DNA from: Mikania micrantha
Taxonomy: Eukaryota > Streptophyta > Magnoliopsida > Asterales > Asteraceae
Direction of reading: 5' to 3'
DNA length: 64,000 nucleotides
Assembly (NCBI GenBank): GCA_009363875.1
Contig: CM018686.1
Location: 9,610,001 to 9,674,000 of the forward strand
The position numbers and the translations under genes were made by a program. Positions 54,501 to 64,000 of this stretch are shown piece after piece; position 1 is the first letter of the stretch, and every line of letters begins with the position of its first letter. The notes beneath the pieces are model-generated. The model ran no database searches. It saw only the letters and a program-made list of their open reading frames with translations, and was not told the DNA's origin.

Positions 54501-55012
54501 AAGATTGGAGATCCCATGACCTAGGCTCAATAGGACAACCTAATTGTATGAATAAAGATCACTGTGGGGGAGTACCTCAAATATAAAAAGGGAGTTAAAT
54601 ACTTCCTAGTTCATTCCTTTATCAAAGCAGTGATAGCAATGGAGGATAAGCATACGGCTTTTAATGATTTGTGTGAAATCACCTATGTGAGAGAGAAGTG
54701 GGGTCGCTTTGAATGGATTTGTGGGGTGCGCAATTCCTAGAGCTCTTGCAGAACCAGGCTAGTGTTCCATGACCATAACGGACACGACAATGAGGGGTTA
54801 ACCGTACCAGGAAGAGTATTGTGTGACATGTAATAACGTCTACGTAAACAGGGATTGGTTCAATGACATCGCGTCTACTAATCGCTAGGAGACAAAGTAC
54901 GTATCACAAAGGAGGGTTCAAAGGGAACACCTACTTCTCCTGCAATACTCAACCGCTGAAATTTTATCGTGACGCTTGAGTGTAAGGATCGATTTCTTTT
55001 CATGTGGGGGAT
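54501..55012 (+). other. 3' untranslated part of array copy 2
   Basis: A repeat of 48414-48925, ending in the GTGGGGGA polypurine tract before LTR3. Confidence 0.8.
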
Positions 55013-55649
55013 TGTTGGAATTTTGTGTGAAAAGAAAGAAAGGAAAAAAGAAAAAGAAAATATAAACCTTTCATCTACTAATTTATGTGTCATGAATTAG
55101 TTAATTAACTAAGCCATGAATTGGCTAGTTAGTGGGCATAATGGTAACCTTTGAAATGCCATGGCTACAAGTATAAATAGAGGCATTTGGCCTCTTGGTG
55201 AAGTGGCTAGAATTTGAGATCAATACACCACTTGAGATTTATACACACAAGCTCTAAAGGTTCCAAAGACAATCATTTGCTTTGTTGAATTCTCAACAAC
55301 CTACAAAGATCGGTTCTCGTGTGAAGCACTCTTGTTTCAGGTGAAGTTTCGGGTTTTCGGTTAACTCCGGCAGTACACACTGCTTCGGCTGTTGTACCCT
55401 GGGAAACAGTCGGGTTCACCTGGGTGGCCCGAAATCTGTTTTAAGGGACCTCTGTAGAACAGAAATCCTCAGCCACCGAACTCATTTCAATTCGTTTTCA
55501 TCTTGTTTTCTATTTCTTCTTGTAATTTCAATTTTAGCATTTTTATATTTCTTGTATCACTTTATTTTATATTCTGTATTTTTCTGAATTGTAATTCGAG
55601 TAATTGAATAATAAAAGTATTTGTTTATTTTGTGAACGGTGTTCCTACA
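55013..55649 (+). repeat. LTR3 of the copia array
   Basis: 637 bp, like LTR1 and LTR2. It is shared between copies 2 and 3, with no TSD beside it. Confidence 0.95.
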
Positions 55650-56578
55650 AGCTTAAAACAGATTTTAAAAACCACCGTTCATAAGTTTGTGTTTTTAAAA
55701 ATTTTCGGATTACAAAACAGAAATATAAACTATTTAGTTTCGTACAAATATTTGTTTATCAAGAAATTTTAAATGTGTTTTTAAATTTTGTTTTTGGTAA
55801 ACGAGTATTGTTTTCTTATTAATAGGAAAATTTAATATTTTGTTTTGGTTTTTTGTAAACCATAACTAGTTATTTTCTGTTTTGATAATTGTTAACAAAG
55901 TTTGGTTTTATTAAATTTGTTTTGTGTAAACCAAAAGTTTTATAAACCATTTGTTAAATTTTCATACAAATATTTGTTTATCAAACGTTTTATTTCTTGA
56001 ACATATTCGAATCGTTTTTTTTTTACTACGACTTTTATAAACGATAGTTATAATCGTTTATTTCTAACAAGCGTGTTAGAAAAAGGTTTTTGATTTAAAA
56101 ACCGAAAATTATAAAACGTTTGATGTTTAAAAAAAAAATCAATTCGATTTTGGGGTCGGTTTTGTGTAAACCATAATTCCTCAAATAAGTGTCAAATTTT
56201 AGTAAAATTTGATTTTGGTTTTGTGTAAACCATACGGTTTTTTGTAAACCAAGATATTTTGATAAATTAAGCTCATCAAAGTTTAAGTTTTAAGTGACGG
56301 ACTTGTAGTAACTGGAAGGGTGGACATCGTTATCTGAGTTTCCTGTCTAGGAAAGCAATTCGTATATATCCCAATCAGCCGAGGGACCTGTCTTGCTTTC
56401 CTGGGGATTCTTGGAGAGAGTGTCTTAACCTATTAGGCCAAAACAAGTCATGCAAACGTCACATGAACTCAAATAACTTTGTTTGAGTTAAAAAGTTATA
56501 TTTTAAACTTGGTTTTGCGTAAACCTTATTTCTGAAAATCTGACTTGAATCGTTTGCATTTTCACTCTTGTTTCAGTA
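55650..56578 (+). repeat. Copia array leader 3
   Basis: 929 bp, matching leader 1 in length (10 A in the homopolymer near 56129). Same hairpin repeats. Confidence 0.85.
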
Positions 56579-59500
56579 ATGACAACTGTACCTGCTCAAA
56601 CTTCAACACCTATGGGACCATTAGTTGGTACCCAAGCTGCCCAGACTGTGGCAAATCATGCTGAAAGACCTGAAAAGTTTTCTGGTTTGGACTTTAAGAG
56701 GTGGAAACAAAAGATGTTGTTTTACTTGACCACTTTGAACCTTGCGAGGTTCCTGACTGAGTCCCCTCCTGCAATTACTGATGGGGATGTCCAATCCGTA
56801 ACCGCTTTGGAAGCGTGGAAACACTCGGAATATCTGTGTCGCAACTATGTGTTGAACGGTTTAGTGGATGCATTGTACAATGTTCACTGCAAGATAACAA
56901 CTGCCAAAGAGTTATGGGAGTCGTTAGACAAAAAGTATAGAACGGAGGATGCTGGCACAAAGAAGTTTGTGGTAGCCCGTTTCTTGGACTATAAAATGGT
57001 TGATACTAAAACAGTTTTGAACCAAGTTCAAGAGTTGCAAATTATACTAAGCGACATACATTCTGAGGGAATGACTCTTAGTGAGACATTTCAAGTTGCA
57101 GCTATGATTGAAAAATTGCCTCCAAGTTGGGTGGATTTCAAGAACTACCTAAAGCATAAGCGAAAGGAAATGACGGTGGAGGACCTTGTGGTGCGTCTTC
57201 GAATTGAGGAAGACAACAGGTTGGCTTTGAAAATAACACAACAACAATTTGCTCCAAAAGCAAATATGGTAGAGCATGGTCAATCTTCTCGTGGGTACAA
57301 AAAGAAAATTGACAACTACAAGGGCAAGGGCAAAGGCAAAGGCAAGGTTGTGGACCTTGGACCGAAAAAAGGTGGTGTGAAGAAGCAGGTTTTCCCTTTT
57401 AAGGGAAAATGCTACAATTGCGGTGAACATGGTCACCGTGCTGATAAGTGTAAGGCTCCTAAACAGGACCGAGCACATATGATGGAGGATGATATGCCTC
57501 TTGTTGCTATGGTCTCTGACATTACTACTATGATGGAGGAGATCAACTTGGTGTCAAATGACCCTAAGGGGTGGTGGGTTGACACTGGTGCTACCCGCCA
57601 TGTGTGTCCTGATCGGGCACTCTTTAATACGTTTAAAGAGGTGGTGGGTGACTCTAAGCTGTACATGGGGAATGCAGCAACTGCCGATGTCAAGGGTGAA
57701 GGTAGTGTGATCTTAAAGTGGACTTCGGGAAAGGAGCTCACTTTGAGCAACGTGCTCTATGTTCCTGACATACGCAAGAGCCTCGTGTCAGGATGGTTGC
57801 TTAACAAACATGGTTTTCGTTTAGTTTTTGAATCTGATAAATTTGTTTTAACTAAGCGTGGAATGTTTGTTGGTAAGGGTTATGCCCAAAATGGAATGTT
57901 TAAACTCAATGTAATAGCTAAGGTTGAGAACATGAATGAAAATGCTTCTACTTCTGCTTATTTGATTGAGTCATCTAATGTTTGGCATGGTCGTTTAGGT
58001 CATGTTAATTTCAATTCGATGCGTCGTTTGATTAAATTAGATTCCATTCCAAAGTTTGCTATTGATTCAAAATACAAATGTACAACATGTGTTGAAGCAA
58101 AACAAACAAGATCATCTTTTAAGTCGGTTGAAAGAATAACCGAACCACTTGACATAATTCATACTGATGTGTGTGATTTAAAATCGATTCCCACAAGAGG
58201 TGGAAATAAGTATTTCATCACATTTATTGATGATAGTACACGATATTGCTATGTATACTTACTTAAGAGTAAGGATGAAGCAATTGACAAGTTTGTCTTG
58301 TATAAAACTGAGGTTGAGAATCAACTCAACAAAAAGATAAAAGTTCTAAGGAGTGATAGAGGCGGAGAATATGTTTCACCATTTGCCGATATTTGTGCAC
58401 AAAATGGAATTATTCATGAGTGTACAGCTCCTTATTCCCCACAACAAAATGGTATTGCGGAACGAAAGAACCGTACATTGAAAGAGATGATGAATGCTAT
58501 GTTAATTAGTTCTGGAATGAGCCAGGACATGTGGGGGGAAGCAATTTTGTCGGCTACTTATCTTTTAAACAAAATACCTTTCAAGAAAAAGGATGTTACT
58601 CCGTATGAGTTGTGGATGGGAAGAAAGCCATCTTACAAATACTTGAAAGTGTGGGGGTGCCTAGCTAAAGTGGTGGTTCCACCACCAAAGGTTCAAAGAA
58701 TAGGACCCAAAACCGTGGATTGTGTATTCATTGGTTATGCCCATCATAGTAGTGCATATCGGTTTCTTGTTTATGATTCAAAGAATCCTGAAATACACAA
58801 GAATACTATAATGGAGTCAAGGAATGCATCATTCTTTGAAGAAGTGTTTCCTTGTTTGAAAAAGGAACTTCCAAGTTCATCAACACAAGTTGATGAGATT
58901 GTTCATGATGAAAATCAAGAACAATTAGAGGCTGAAGAGGTTGAGCCAAGAAGAAGTAAGAGGCAAAGGATTGAAAAATCTTTTGGACCTGATTTTCTTA
59001 CTTATATGGTTGAAGGAGAGCCCCAAACATATCGTGATGCAGTCACGTCTTCAGAAGGACCTCAATGGAAAGAGGCAATCAAGAATGAAATTGATTCGAT
59101 CTTACAAAACCATACTTGGGAGCTAGTAGATCTTCCACCAGGGTGTAAACCACTTGGATATCGATGGATATTCAAAAGGAAGATGAAAGCTGATGGTTCC
59201 ATTGATAAGTACAAGGCAAGGTTAGTGATCAAAGGATTTAGACAAAAAGAAGGAGTAGATTACTTTGATACTTACTCGCCTGTGACTAGAATAACCTCGA
59301 TAAGGTTGGTGCTTGCAATAGCGGCTTTAAGAAATTTGGAAGTCCACCAAATGGATGTTAAAACCGCTTTTCTAAATGGGGATTTAGAAGAGGAAATTTA
59401 CATGGATCAACCTGAGGGTTTCTCAGCTCCAGGCCAAGAAGGAAAAGTGTGTAAATTAGTCAAGTCATTATATGGCTTGAAGCAAGCTCCAAAACAATGG

Positions 59501-60586
59501 CATCAAAAGTTTGACCAAGTTATGCTTAACAATGGTTTCAAAATTAATGAATGCGACAAGTGTGTTTATGTGAAAAACACAACGAGAGGTTATGTGATAT
59601 TATGCCTTTATGTAGATGATATGCTTATCGTTGGGAGTGATGATAAGATGATCAAATCTACTAAAGACATGTTGAAAGCGAGATTTGACATGAAAGACAT
59701 GGGTCTAGCTGATGTGATTCTTGGTATAAAGATCAATAGAACCCAACATGGTCTTGTGTTGAGTCAATCTCACTATGTGGACAAAATCCTTGAAAAGTTT
59801 AATAAGGGGGATACGAGTGTGGTTCAAACTCCAGTAGATACCACCCAACATCTATCAAAAAATAGAGGTGAGGGTGTTGCTCAGTTAGAGTATTCAAGGA
59901 TTATTGGCAGTCTGATGTATCTGATGACATGTACACGACCAGACTTAGCATATGCTGTGAGCAGGCTAAGTAGATATACTAGTAATCCGAGCTTTGAACA
60001 TTGGAAGAGCATGACAAGATTACTAAGGTACTTAAGATACACAAGAAACTATGGGCTGCATTATGGCCGAGATCCAGCTGTTATAGAAGGATACAGTGAT
60101 GCAAACTGGATATCCGATATGAAAGATTCCAAATCCACAAGTGGTTATGTGTTCACCCTTGGTGGAGCAGCTATAGCCTGGAAGTCGTCCAAGCAAACTC
60201 TTATAGCTAGATCTACGATGGAATCTGAGTTTATCGCGTTAGATAAAGCTGGAGAAGAAGCAGAATGGCTACGTCAATTTGTGGAAGACGTTCCAGGATG
60301 GCCAAATCCTATGTCGGCTATTTGCATACATTGTGATTGCCAATCGGCTATTGGTAGAGCTCAAAGTGCAATGTATAATGGCAAATCGAGGCACATTAGA
60401 CGTAGACACAATACGATACGACAACTACTCTCAATGGGAGTTATCTCAATTGATTATGTGAAGTCAAAAGATAACATAGCGGATCCGTTTACAAAAGGCT
60501 TAAGCAGAGAGTTAGTGCACAAGTCGTCAAGAGGAATGGGACTAAAGCCCTTTGAACAAGTTTGTACAAAGGAAAACCTATCCTAG
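56579..60586 (+). CDS. Copia gag-pol polyprotein, array copy 3 (1335 aa, intact)
   Basis: Same full-length open frame as copies 1 and 2, with two amino-acid differences. These are Lys43 (AAA at 56705, where copies 1 and 2 have CAA) in Gag, and Asp1183 (GAT at 60125, where they have TAT) in RNase H. Asp at 1183 is the usual residue before the SKSTSGY motif of copia RNase H, so copy 3 probably keeps the ancestral state there and Tyr is derived. Catalytic residues are unchanged. Of the three copies this one most resembles the family consensus in RNase H. Confidence 0.95.
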   Translation: MTTVPAQTSTPMGPLVGTQAAQTVANHAERPEKFSGLDFKRWKQKMLFYLTTLNLARFLTESPPAITDGDVQSVTALEAWKHSEYLCRNYVLNGLVDALYNVHCKITTAKELWESLDKKYRTEDAGTKKFVVARFLDYKMVDTKTVLNQVQELQIILSDIHSEGMTLSETFQVAAMIEKLPPSWVDFKNYLKHKRKEMTVEDLVVRLRIEEDNRLALKITQQQFAPKANMVEHGQSSRGYKKKIDNYKGKGKGKGKVVDLGPKKGGVKKQVFPFKGKCYNCGEHGHRADKCKAPKQDRAHMMEDDMPLVAMVSDITTMMEEINLVSNDPKGWWVDTGATRHVCPDRALFNTFKEVVGDSKLYMGNAATADVKGEGSVILKWTSGKELTLSNVLYVPDIRKSLVSGWLLNKHGFRLVFESDKFVLTKRGMFVGKGYAQNGMFKLNVIAKVENMNENASTSAYLIESSNVWHGRLGHVNFNSMRRLIKLDSIPKFAIDSKYKCTTCVEAKQTRSSFKSVERITEPLDIIHTDVCDLKSIPTRGGNKYFITFIDDSTRYCYVYLLKSKDEAIDKFVLYKTEVENQLNKKIKVLRSDRGGEYVSPFADICAQNGIIHECTAPYSPQQNGIAERKNRTLKEMMNAMLISSGMSQDMWGEAILSATYLLNKIPFKKKDVTPYELWMGRKPSYKYLKVWGCLAKVVVPPPKVQRIGPKTVDCVFIGYAHHSSAYRFLVYDSKNPEIHKNTIMESRNASFFEEVFPCLKKELPSSSTQVDEIVHDENQEQLEAEEVEPRRSKRQRIEKSFGPDFLTYMVEGEPQTYRDAVTSSEGPQWKEAIKNEIDSILQNHTWELVDLPPGCKPLGYRWIFKRKMKADGSIDKYKARLVIKGFRQKEGVDYFDTYSPVTRITSIRLVLAIAALRNLEVHQMDVKTAFLNGDLEEEIYMDQPEGFSAPGQEGKVCKLVKSLYGLKQAPKQWHQKFDQVMLNNGFKINECDKCVYVKNTTRGYVILCLYVDDMLIVGSDDKMIKSTKDMLKARFDMKDMGLADVILGIKINRTQHGLVLSQSHYVDKILEKFNKGDTSVVQTPVDTTQHLSKNRGEGVAQLEYSRIIGSLMYLMTCTRPDLAYAVSRLSRYTSNPSFEHWKSMTRLLRYLRYTRNYGLHYGRDPAVIEGYSDANWISDMKDSKSTSGYVFTLGGAAIAWKSSKQTLIARSTMESEFIALDKAGEEAEWLRQFVEDVPGWPNPMSAICIHCDCQSAIGRAQSAMYNGKSRHIRRRHNTIRQLLSMGVISIDYVKSKDNIADPFTKGLSRELVHKSSRGMGLKPFEQVCTKENLS

Positions 60587-61098
60587 AAGATTGGAGATCC
60601 CATGACCTAGGCTCAATAGGACAACCTAATTGTATGAATAAAGATCACTGTGGGGGAGTACCTCAAATATAAAAAGGGAGTTAAATACTTCCTAGTTCAT
60701 TCCTTTATCAAAGCAGTGATAGCAATGGAGGATAAGCATACGGCTTTTAATGATTTGTGTGAAATCACCTATGTGAGAGAGAAGTGGGGTCGCTTTGAAT
60801 GGATTTGTGGGGTGCGCAATTCCTAGAGCTCTTGCAGAACCAGGCTAGTGTTCCATGACCATAACGGACACGACAATGAGGGGTTAACCGTACCAGGAAG
60901 AGTATTGTGTGACATGTAATAACGTCTACGTAAACAGGGATTGGTTCAATGACATCGCGTCTACTAATCGCTAGGAGACAAAGTACGTATCACAAAGGAG
61001 GGTTCAAAGGGAACACCTACTTCTCCTGCAATACTCAACCGCTGAAATTTTATCGTGACGCTTGAGTGTAAGGATCGATTTCTTTTCATGTGGGGGAT
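60587..61098 (+). other. 3' untranslated part of array copy 3
   Basis: A repeat of 48414-48925, with PPT GTGGGGGA just before LTR4. Confidence 0.8.
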
Positions 61099-61734
61099 TG
61101 TTGGAATTTTGTGTGAAAAGAAAGAAAGGAAAAAGAAAAAGAAAATATAAACCTTTCATCTACTAATTTATGTGTCATGAATTAGTTAATTAACTAAGCC
61201 ATGAATTGGCTAGTTAGTGGGCATAATGGTAACCTTTGAAATGCCATGGCTACAAGTATAAATAGAGGCATTTGGCCTCTTGGTGAAGTGGCTAGAATTT
61301 GAGATCAATACACCACTTGAGATTTATACACACAAGCTCTAAAGGTTCCAAAGACAATCATTTGCTTTGTTGAATTCTCAACAACCTACAAAGATCGGTT
61401 CTCGTGTGAAGCACTCTTGTTTCAGGTGAAGTTTCGGGTTTTCGGTTAACTCCGGCAGTACACACTGCTTCGGCTGTTGTACCCTGGGAAACAGTCGGGT
61501 TCACCTGGGTGGCCCGAAATCTGTTTTAAGGGACCTCTGTAGAACAGAAATCCTCAGCCACCGAACTCATTTCAATTCGTTTTCATCTTGTTTTCTATTT
61601 CTTCTTGTAATTTCAATTTTAGCATTTTTATATTTCTTGTATCACTTTATTTTATATTCTGTATTTTTCTGAATTGTAATTCGAGTAATTGAATAATAAA
61701 AGTATTTGTTTATTTTGTGAACGGTGTTCCTACA
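61099..61734 (+). repeat. LTR4 of the copia array
   Basis: 636 bp. It lacks one A in the purine-rich stretch near 61130 compared with LTR1-3. It ends GTTCCTACA, followed by the target duplication atgag (61735-61739), after which the gypsy gag frame resumes. Confidence 0.95.
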
Positions 61735-64000
61735 ATGAGTTCTTCTAAGTTACCTATTCTTCCTACTCCAGTTGCTAAGGCATTTAGCAATACGAGTTCT
61801 TCTGTTAATAGCAGTGGGAGTACTAATCGTAGTAGTGGATCTTCAGGGTTTAAAAGGTTGTCAAGTAAGGAAATGGAAATTAAAAGAACTAATTGTGAAT
61901 GTTTTTGGTGTCCAGAAAAGTATACTCCCAATCATAAGTGTACCAAGAAACAAGTTTTTGTAATTGAAGTGGAAGGTGAAGAGAATGAAATGTTAGAATC
62001 TGATTTGAATGATCAGGATCCTCATTTGTCTGTGAATGCAGTGATGGGGGCTCAATCTTTTGCTACTATGAGAATTAAAGGTCATTTGGGCAATAGACAG
62101 TTGCACATTCTTATTGATTCGGGTTATACGCATAACTTCATTGATAGCAAATTAGCCAAATATTTACAATGTGAGGTGCGGGATATTGTTCCTTTAAAAA
62201 TTAGTGTAGCTGATGGAAAGGAGCTATTATGTACGCATATGTGTCCTCACTCCTCAGTTCCAATGGTGCATGCAAGGTAAGTGGTTCACTACTGAAGTCT
62301 TACTTATACTATTAGGAAATTAGGACATGATTTTGGGGATTCAATGGTTTTTACCTTTGAATGATATTCTTTGGAATTTTAATAAAATGACAATGCAGTT
62401 TGTGGTTGATAATGAACAATGTGAATTAAAGGGAATTGTGGATAACAAGCTATATGTTTGTACTATTGAGCAAGTGCAGAAGATTGTCCATAAACAGGTA
62501 CATACTTCTTTACAATTGTGTAATTTGCAATTGTTAGAAGGTGATGAAGGTAATCATTACGGTTCCAGGATACTCCAAGAACAGAAATATGATGTTATTG
62601 ACAAGTTATTGCAACAATATGAAGATGTATTTGCAATACCCATGGGTTTACCTCCTTCTAGAATTTTTGATCATAAAATTATGTTGAAAGAAGGCACTAA
62701 TCCAATTAATCAGAAACCATACAGATATCCGGCAGGCCAAAAGGATATTATAGAAAAGATGACTAAGGAATTAATTGATTCGAGAGTTATTCTTGATAGT
62801 CACAGTGCTGTTGCAGCTCCGGTGGTTTTAGTAAAGAAGAAGGATGGTCAATGGCGTATGTGTGTGGACTATAGAAGATTGAATGAGGCCATGGTCAAGG
62901 ATAAATTTCCCATGCCCTTAATTGAAGAACTTTTGGATGAATTGGGAAGGGCAGTAATTTTTTCTAAGCTAGACAGCCTAGACCTCAGGTCTGGCTATCA
63001 TCAAGTTCGTATGCATAGTGATGATATACATAAGACGACATTTAGAACTCATAAAGGACACTTCGAGTTCTTAGTAATGCCCTTTGGGCTTACAAATGCT
63101 CCTGCAACTTTTTAATCCCTAATGAATCATGTTTTCAAACCCCTACTCCGTATGTGTGTGTTGGACCGTTGGTATTCTTTGATGACATTTTGGTATTCAG
63201 CAAATCATTACACGCTCATGTGTCTCTCTTACAACAAGTTTTGGATAATTTTAAGATCCAATCAATTGTTTGCCAAACGTTCGAAGTGTACTTTTGCGGG
63301 AACAACAGTAGAATATTTGGGGTACATAATTTCTGCTCATGGAGTTCACACTGATCCAAAGAAAGTCAAAGTAATTCAAATTTGGCCAACTCCAGTAAAT
63401 CTTAAACAATTACAGGGTTTTCTGGGATTAGCAGGATACTATAGGCGTTTTATTCGGGGTTTTGGAGTGTTGGCCAGGCCATTAACGGATTTATTAAAAA
63501 AGATGCTTTTGTTTGGAGTTATCAAGCTGAAGTTGCTTTTCAAAGTATGAAACAGGCTCTATCTACAGCCCCAGTTTTAGCTCTTCCAGATTATTCTCAA
63601 CAATTTGTAGTTGAGACTGATGCATCCAATAAAGGGTTGGGGGCTGTGTTGATGCAGAATAATCATCCGATATCTTTCATTAGTAAAGTGTTATCTCCTA
63701 AACAACAAACTCTATCCATTTATGAGAAGGAGTTGTTGGCCATTTTAATGGCTGTCAAACATTGGCATTACTATCTCTTACCAGCACATTTCATTATTAA
63801 AACATATCAACAGAGTTTAAAACATTTGTTGAGTCAAAAAATTACGACTCCTCTACAGCATACTTGGTTGTCGAAATTAATGAAGTATGATTACGAAATT
63901 GTTTATAAACAGGGCAAGGAAAACTTAGTTGCTGATGCTTTATCTTGGGTTCAAGGTGCTACATTATTTAATATGCTTCTTTCCAGTATCGAGCCTCTTT
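61735..64000 (+). pseudogene. Gypsy gag C-terminus, protease, RT and RNase H (continues past the window)
   Basis: The frame from the array junction (MSSSKLPILPTPVAK) carries the zinc knuckle CFWCPEKYTPNHKC near 61900 and protease DSGYTHNFID at 62116. It is lost near 62275, with a TAG at 62321. RT runs from about 62327 (KKKDGQWRMCVDYRRLN, LDLRSGYHQVRM) to a TAA at 63113, one C-to-T change from CAA. It then shifts near 63155 before the active site FFDDILVFS (about 63170) and again near 63240 and 63500. RNase H follows (VVETDASNKGLGAVLMQN to GKENLVADALS) with Tyr where Asp is usual in the 'KT.QQSL' block. Dead gene. Integrase lies outside the window. Confidence 0.87.

Larger units (their letters stand above)
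42840..61734 (+). mobile_element. Tandem array of three copia elements sharing four LTRs
   Basis: The structure is LTR1-internal1-LTR2-internal2-LTR3-internal3-LTR4. Unit spacing between LTR starts is 6086, 6087 and 6086 bp. One target duplication atgag flanks the whole array (42835-42839 and 61735-61739). There is none between units, where each internal LTR is simultaneously the 3' LTR of one copy and the 5' LTR of the next. Units differ by only a handful of bases: one A in a homopolymer in the second leader, one A fewer in LTR4, and two amino-acid changes in the third ORF. This is what unequal recombination between LTRs, or integration of an LTR-linked concatemer, would leave. Confidence 0.93.
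41710..64000 (+). mobile_element. Ty3/gypsy retrotransposon, interrupted and cut by the window end
   Basis: A probable 5' LTR (41710-41975) is followed by PBS TGGTATCAGAG (41981) and gag from the ATG at 42048. Gag is split at 42839 by the copia tandem array and resumes at 61735 with zinc knuckle, protease, RT and RNase H. Gypsy order and the FFDD RT motif identify the superfamily. Integrase and the 3' LTR lie beyond 64000, so the left LTR border cannot be confirmed by comparison. The copy has several frameshifts and stops. Confidence 0.85.

Noticed and set aside
42840..61734. Three separate copia insertions side by side
   Set aside because: Separate insertions would each have two LTRs and their own duplication; here the internal LTRs are shared and only one duplication flanks the whole.
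1..64000. tRNA or rRNA genes
   Set aside because: Only primer-binding-site matches to initiator tRNA-Met 3' ends were seen; no cloverleaf or rRNA core sequence was recognised.

Overview
The window is eukaryotic and plant nuclear DNA: AT-rich, with no bacterial-style gene layout, and almost entirely transposable elements of plant families. The only host-gene traces are a shredded TIR-NBS-LRR (TNL) disease-resistance gene and a fragment of a FAR1-like gene. The type of extra ORF in the Sirevirus-like element and the TNL C-terminal region resemble what I remember from Asteraceae (lettuce/daisy family). That host assignment is an inference.

Layout. 1-5443: repeat relics, then a decayed Ty1/copia element (541-5438, TSD gtgct) carrying a hAT-type MITE in its RNase H region (4914-5166). 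6025-29958: remains of one minus-strand TNL gene, opened up by a 12.2-kb Sirevirus-like copia element (6187-18416, TSD tgatt), a gag-only LTR element (18751-21453, TSD acacc) and a minus-strand copia element (22233-27037, TSD aaagc). A PIF/Harbinger-like element (28151-28891) and an eroded NB-ARC exon (about 29500-29958) lie further right. The C-terminal coding pieces line up in order and in frame across the first two insertions, so they belong to one gene. 30047-35180: LTR remnants, a FAR1-domain fragment (minus) and a short Helitron end. 35186-39197: a 4-kb solo LTR with TSD acaac. 39690-41007: CACTA-type and Mutator-type small elements.

41710 to the window end is a Ty3/gypsy element whose gag is split by the most striking object here. 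This is an 18.9-kb tandem copia array (42840-61734) of LTR-internal-LTR-internal-LTR-internal-LTR, with four near-identical 636/637-bp LTRs, three intact 1335-codon gag-pol ORFs and one single TSD (atgag) around the whole array.

LTR pairs, compared by eye, suggest relative ages. The gag-only element (about 6% different) and the first copia (about 5%) are oldest, then the Sirevirus-like element (about 2%) and the minus-strand copia (about 1%). The tandem array is essentially undiverged. Genes do not cooperate in an operon sense. The functional units are element polyproteins: Gag packages RNA, protease cleaves, RT/RNase H copies and integrase inserts. Only the three array ORFs look open and complete.
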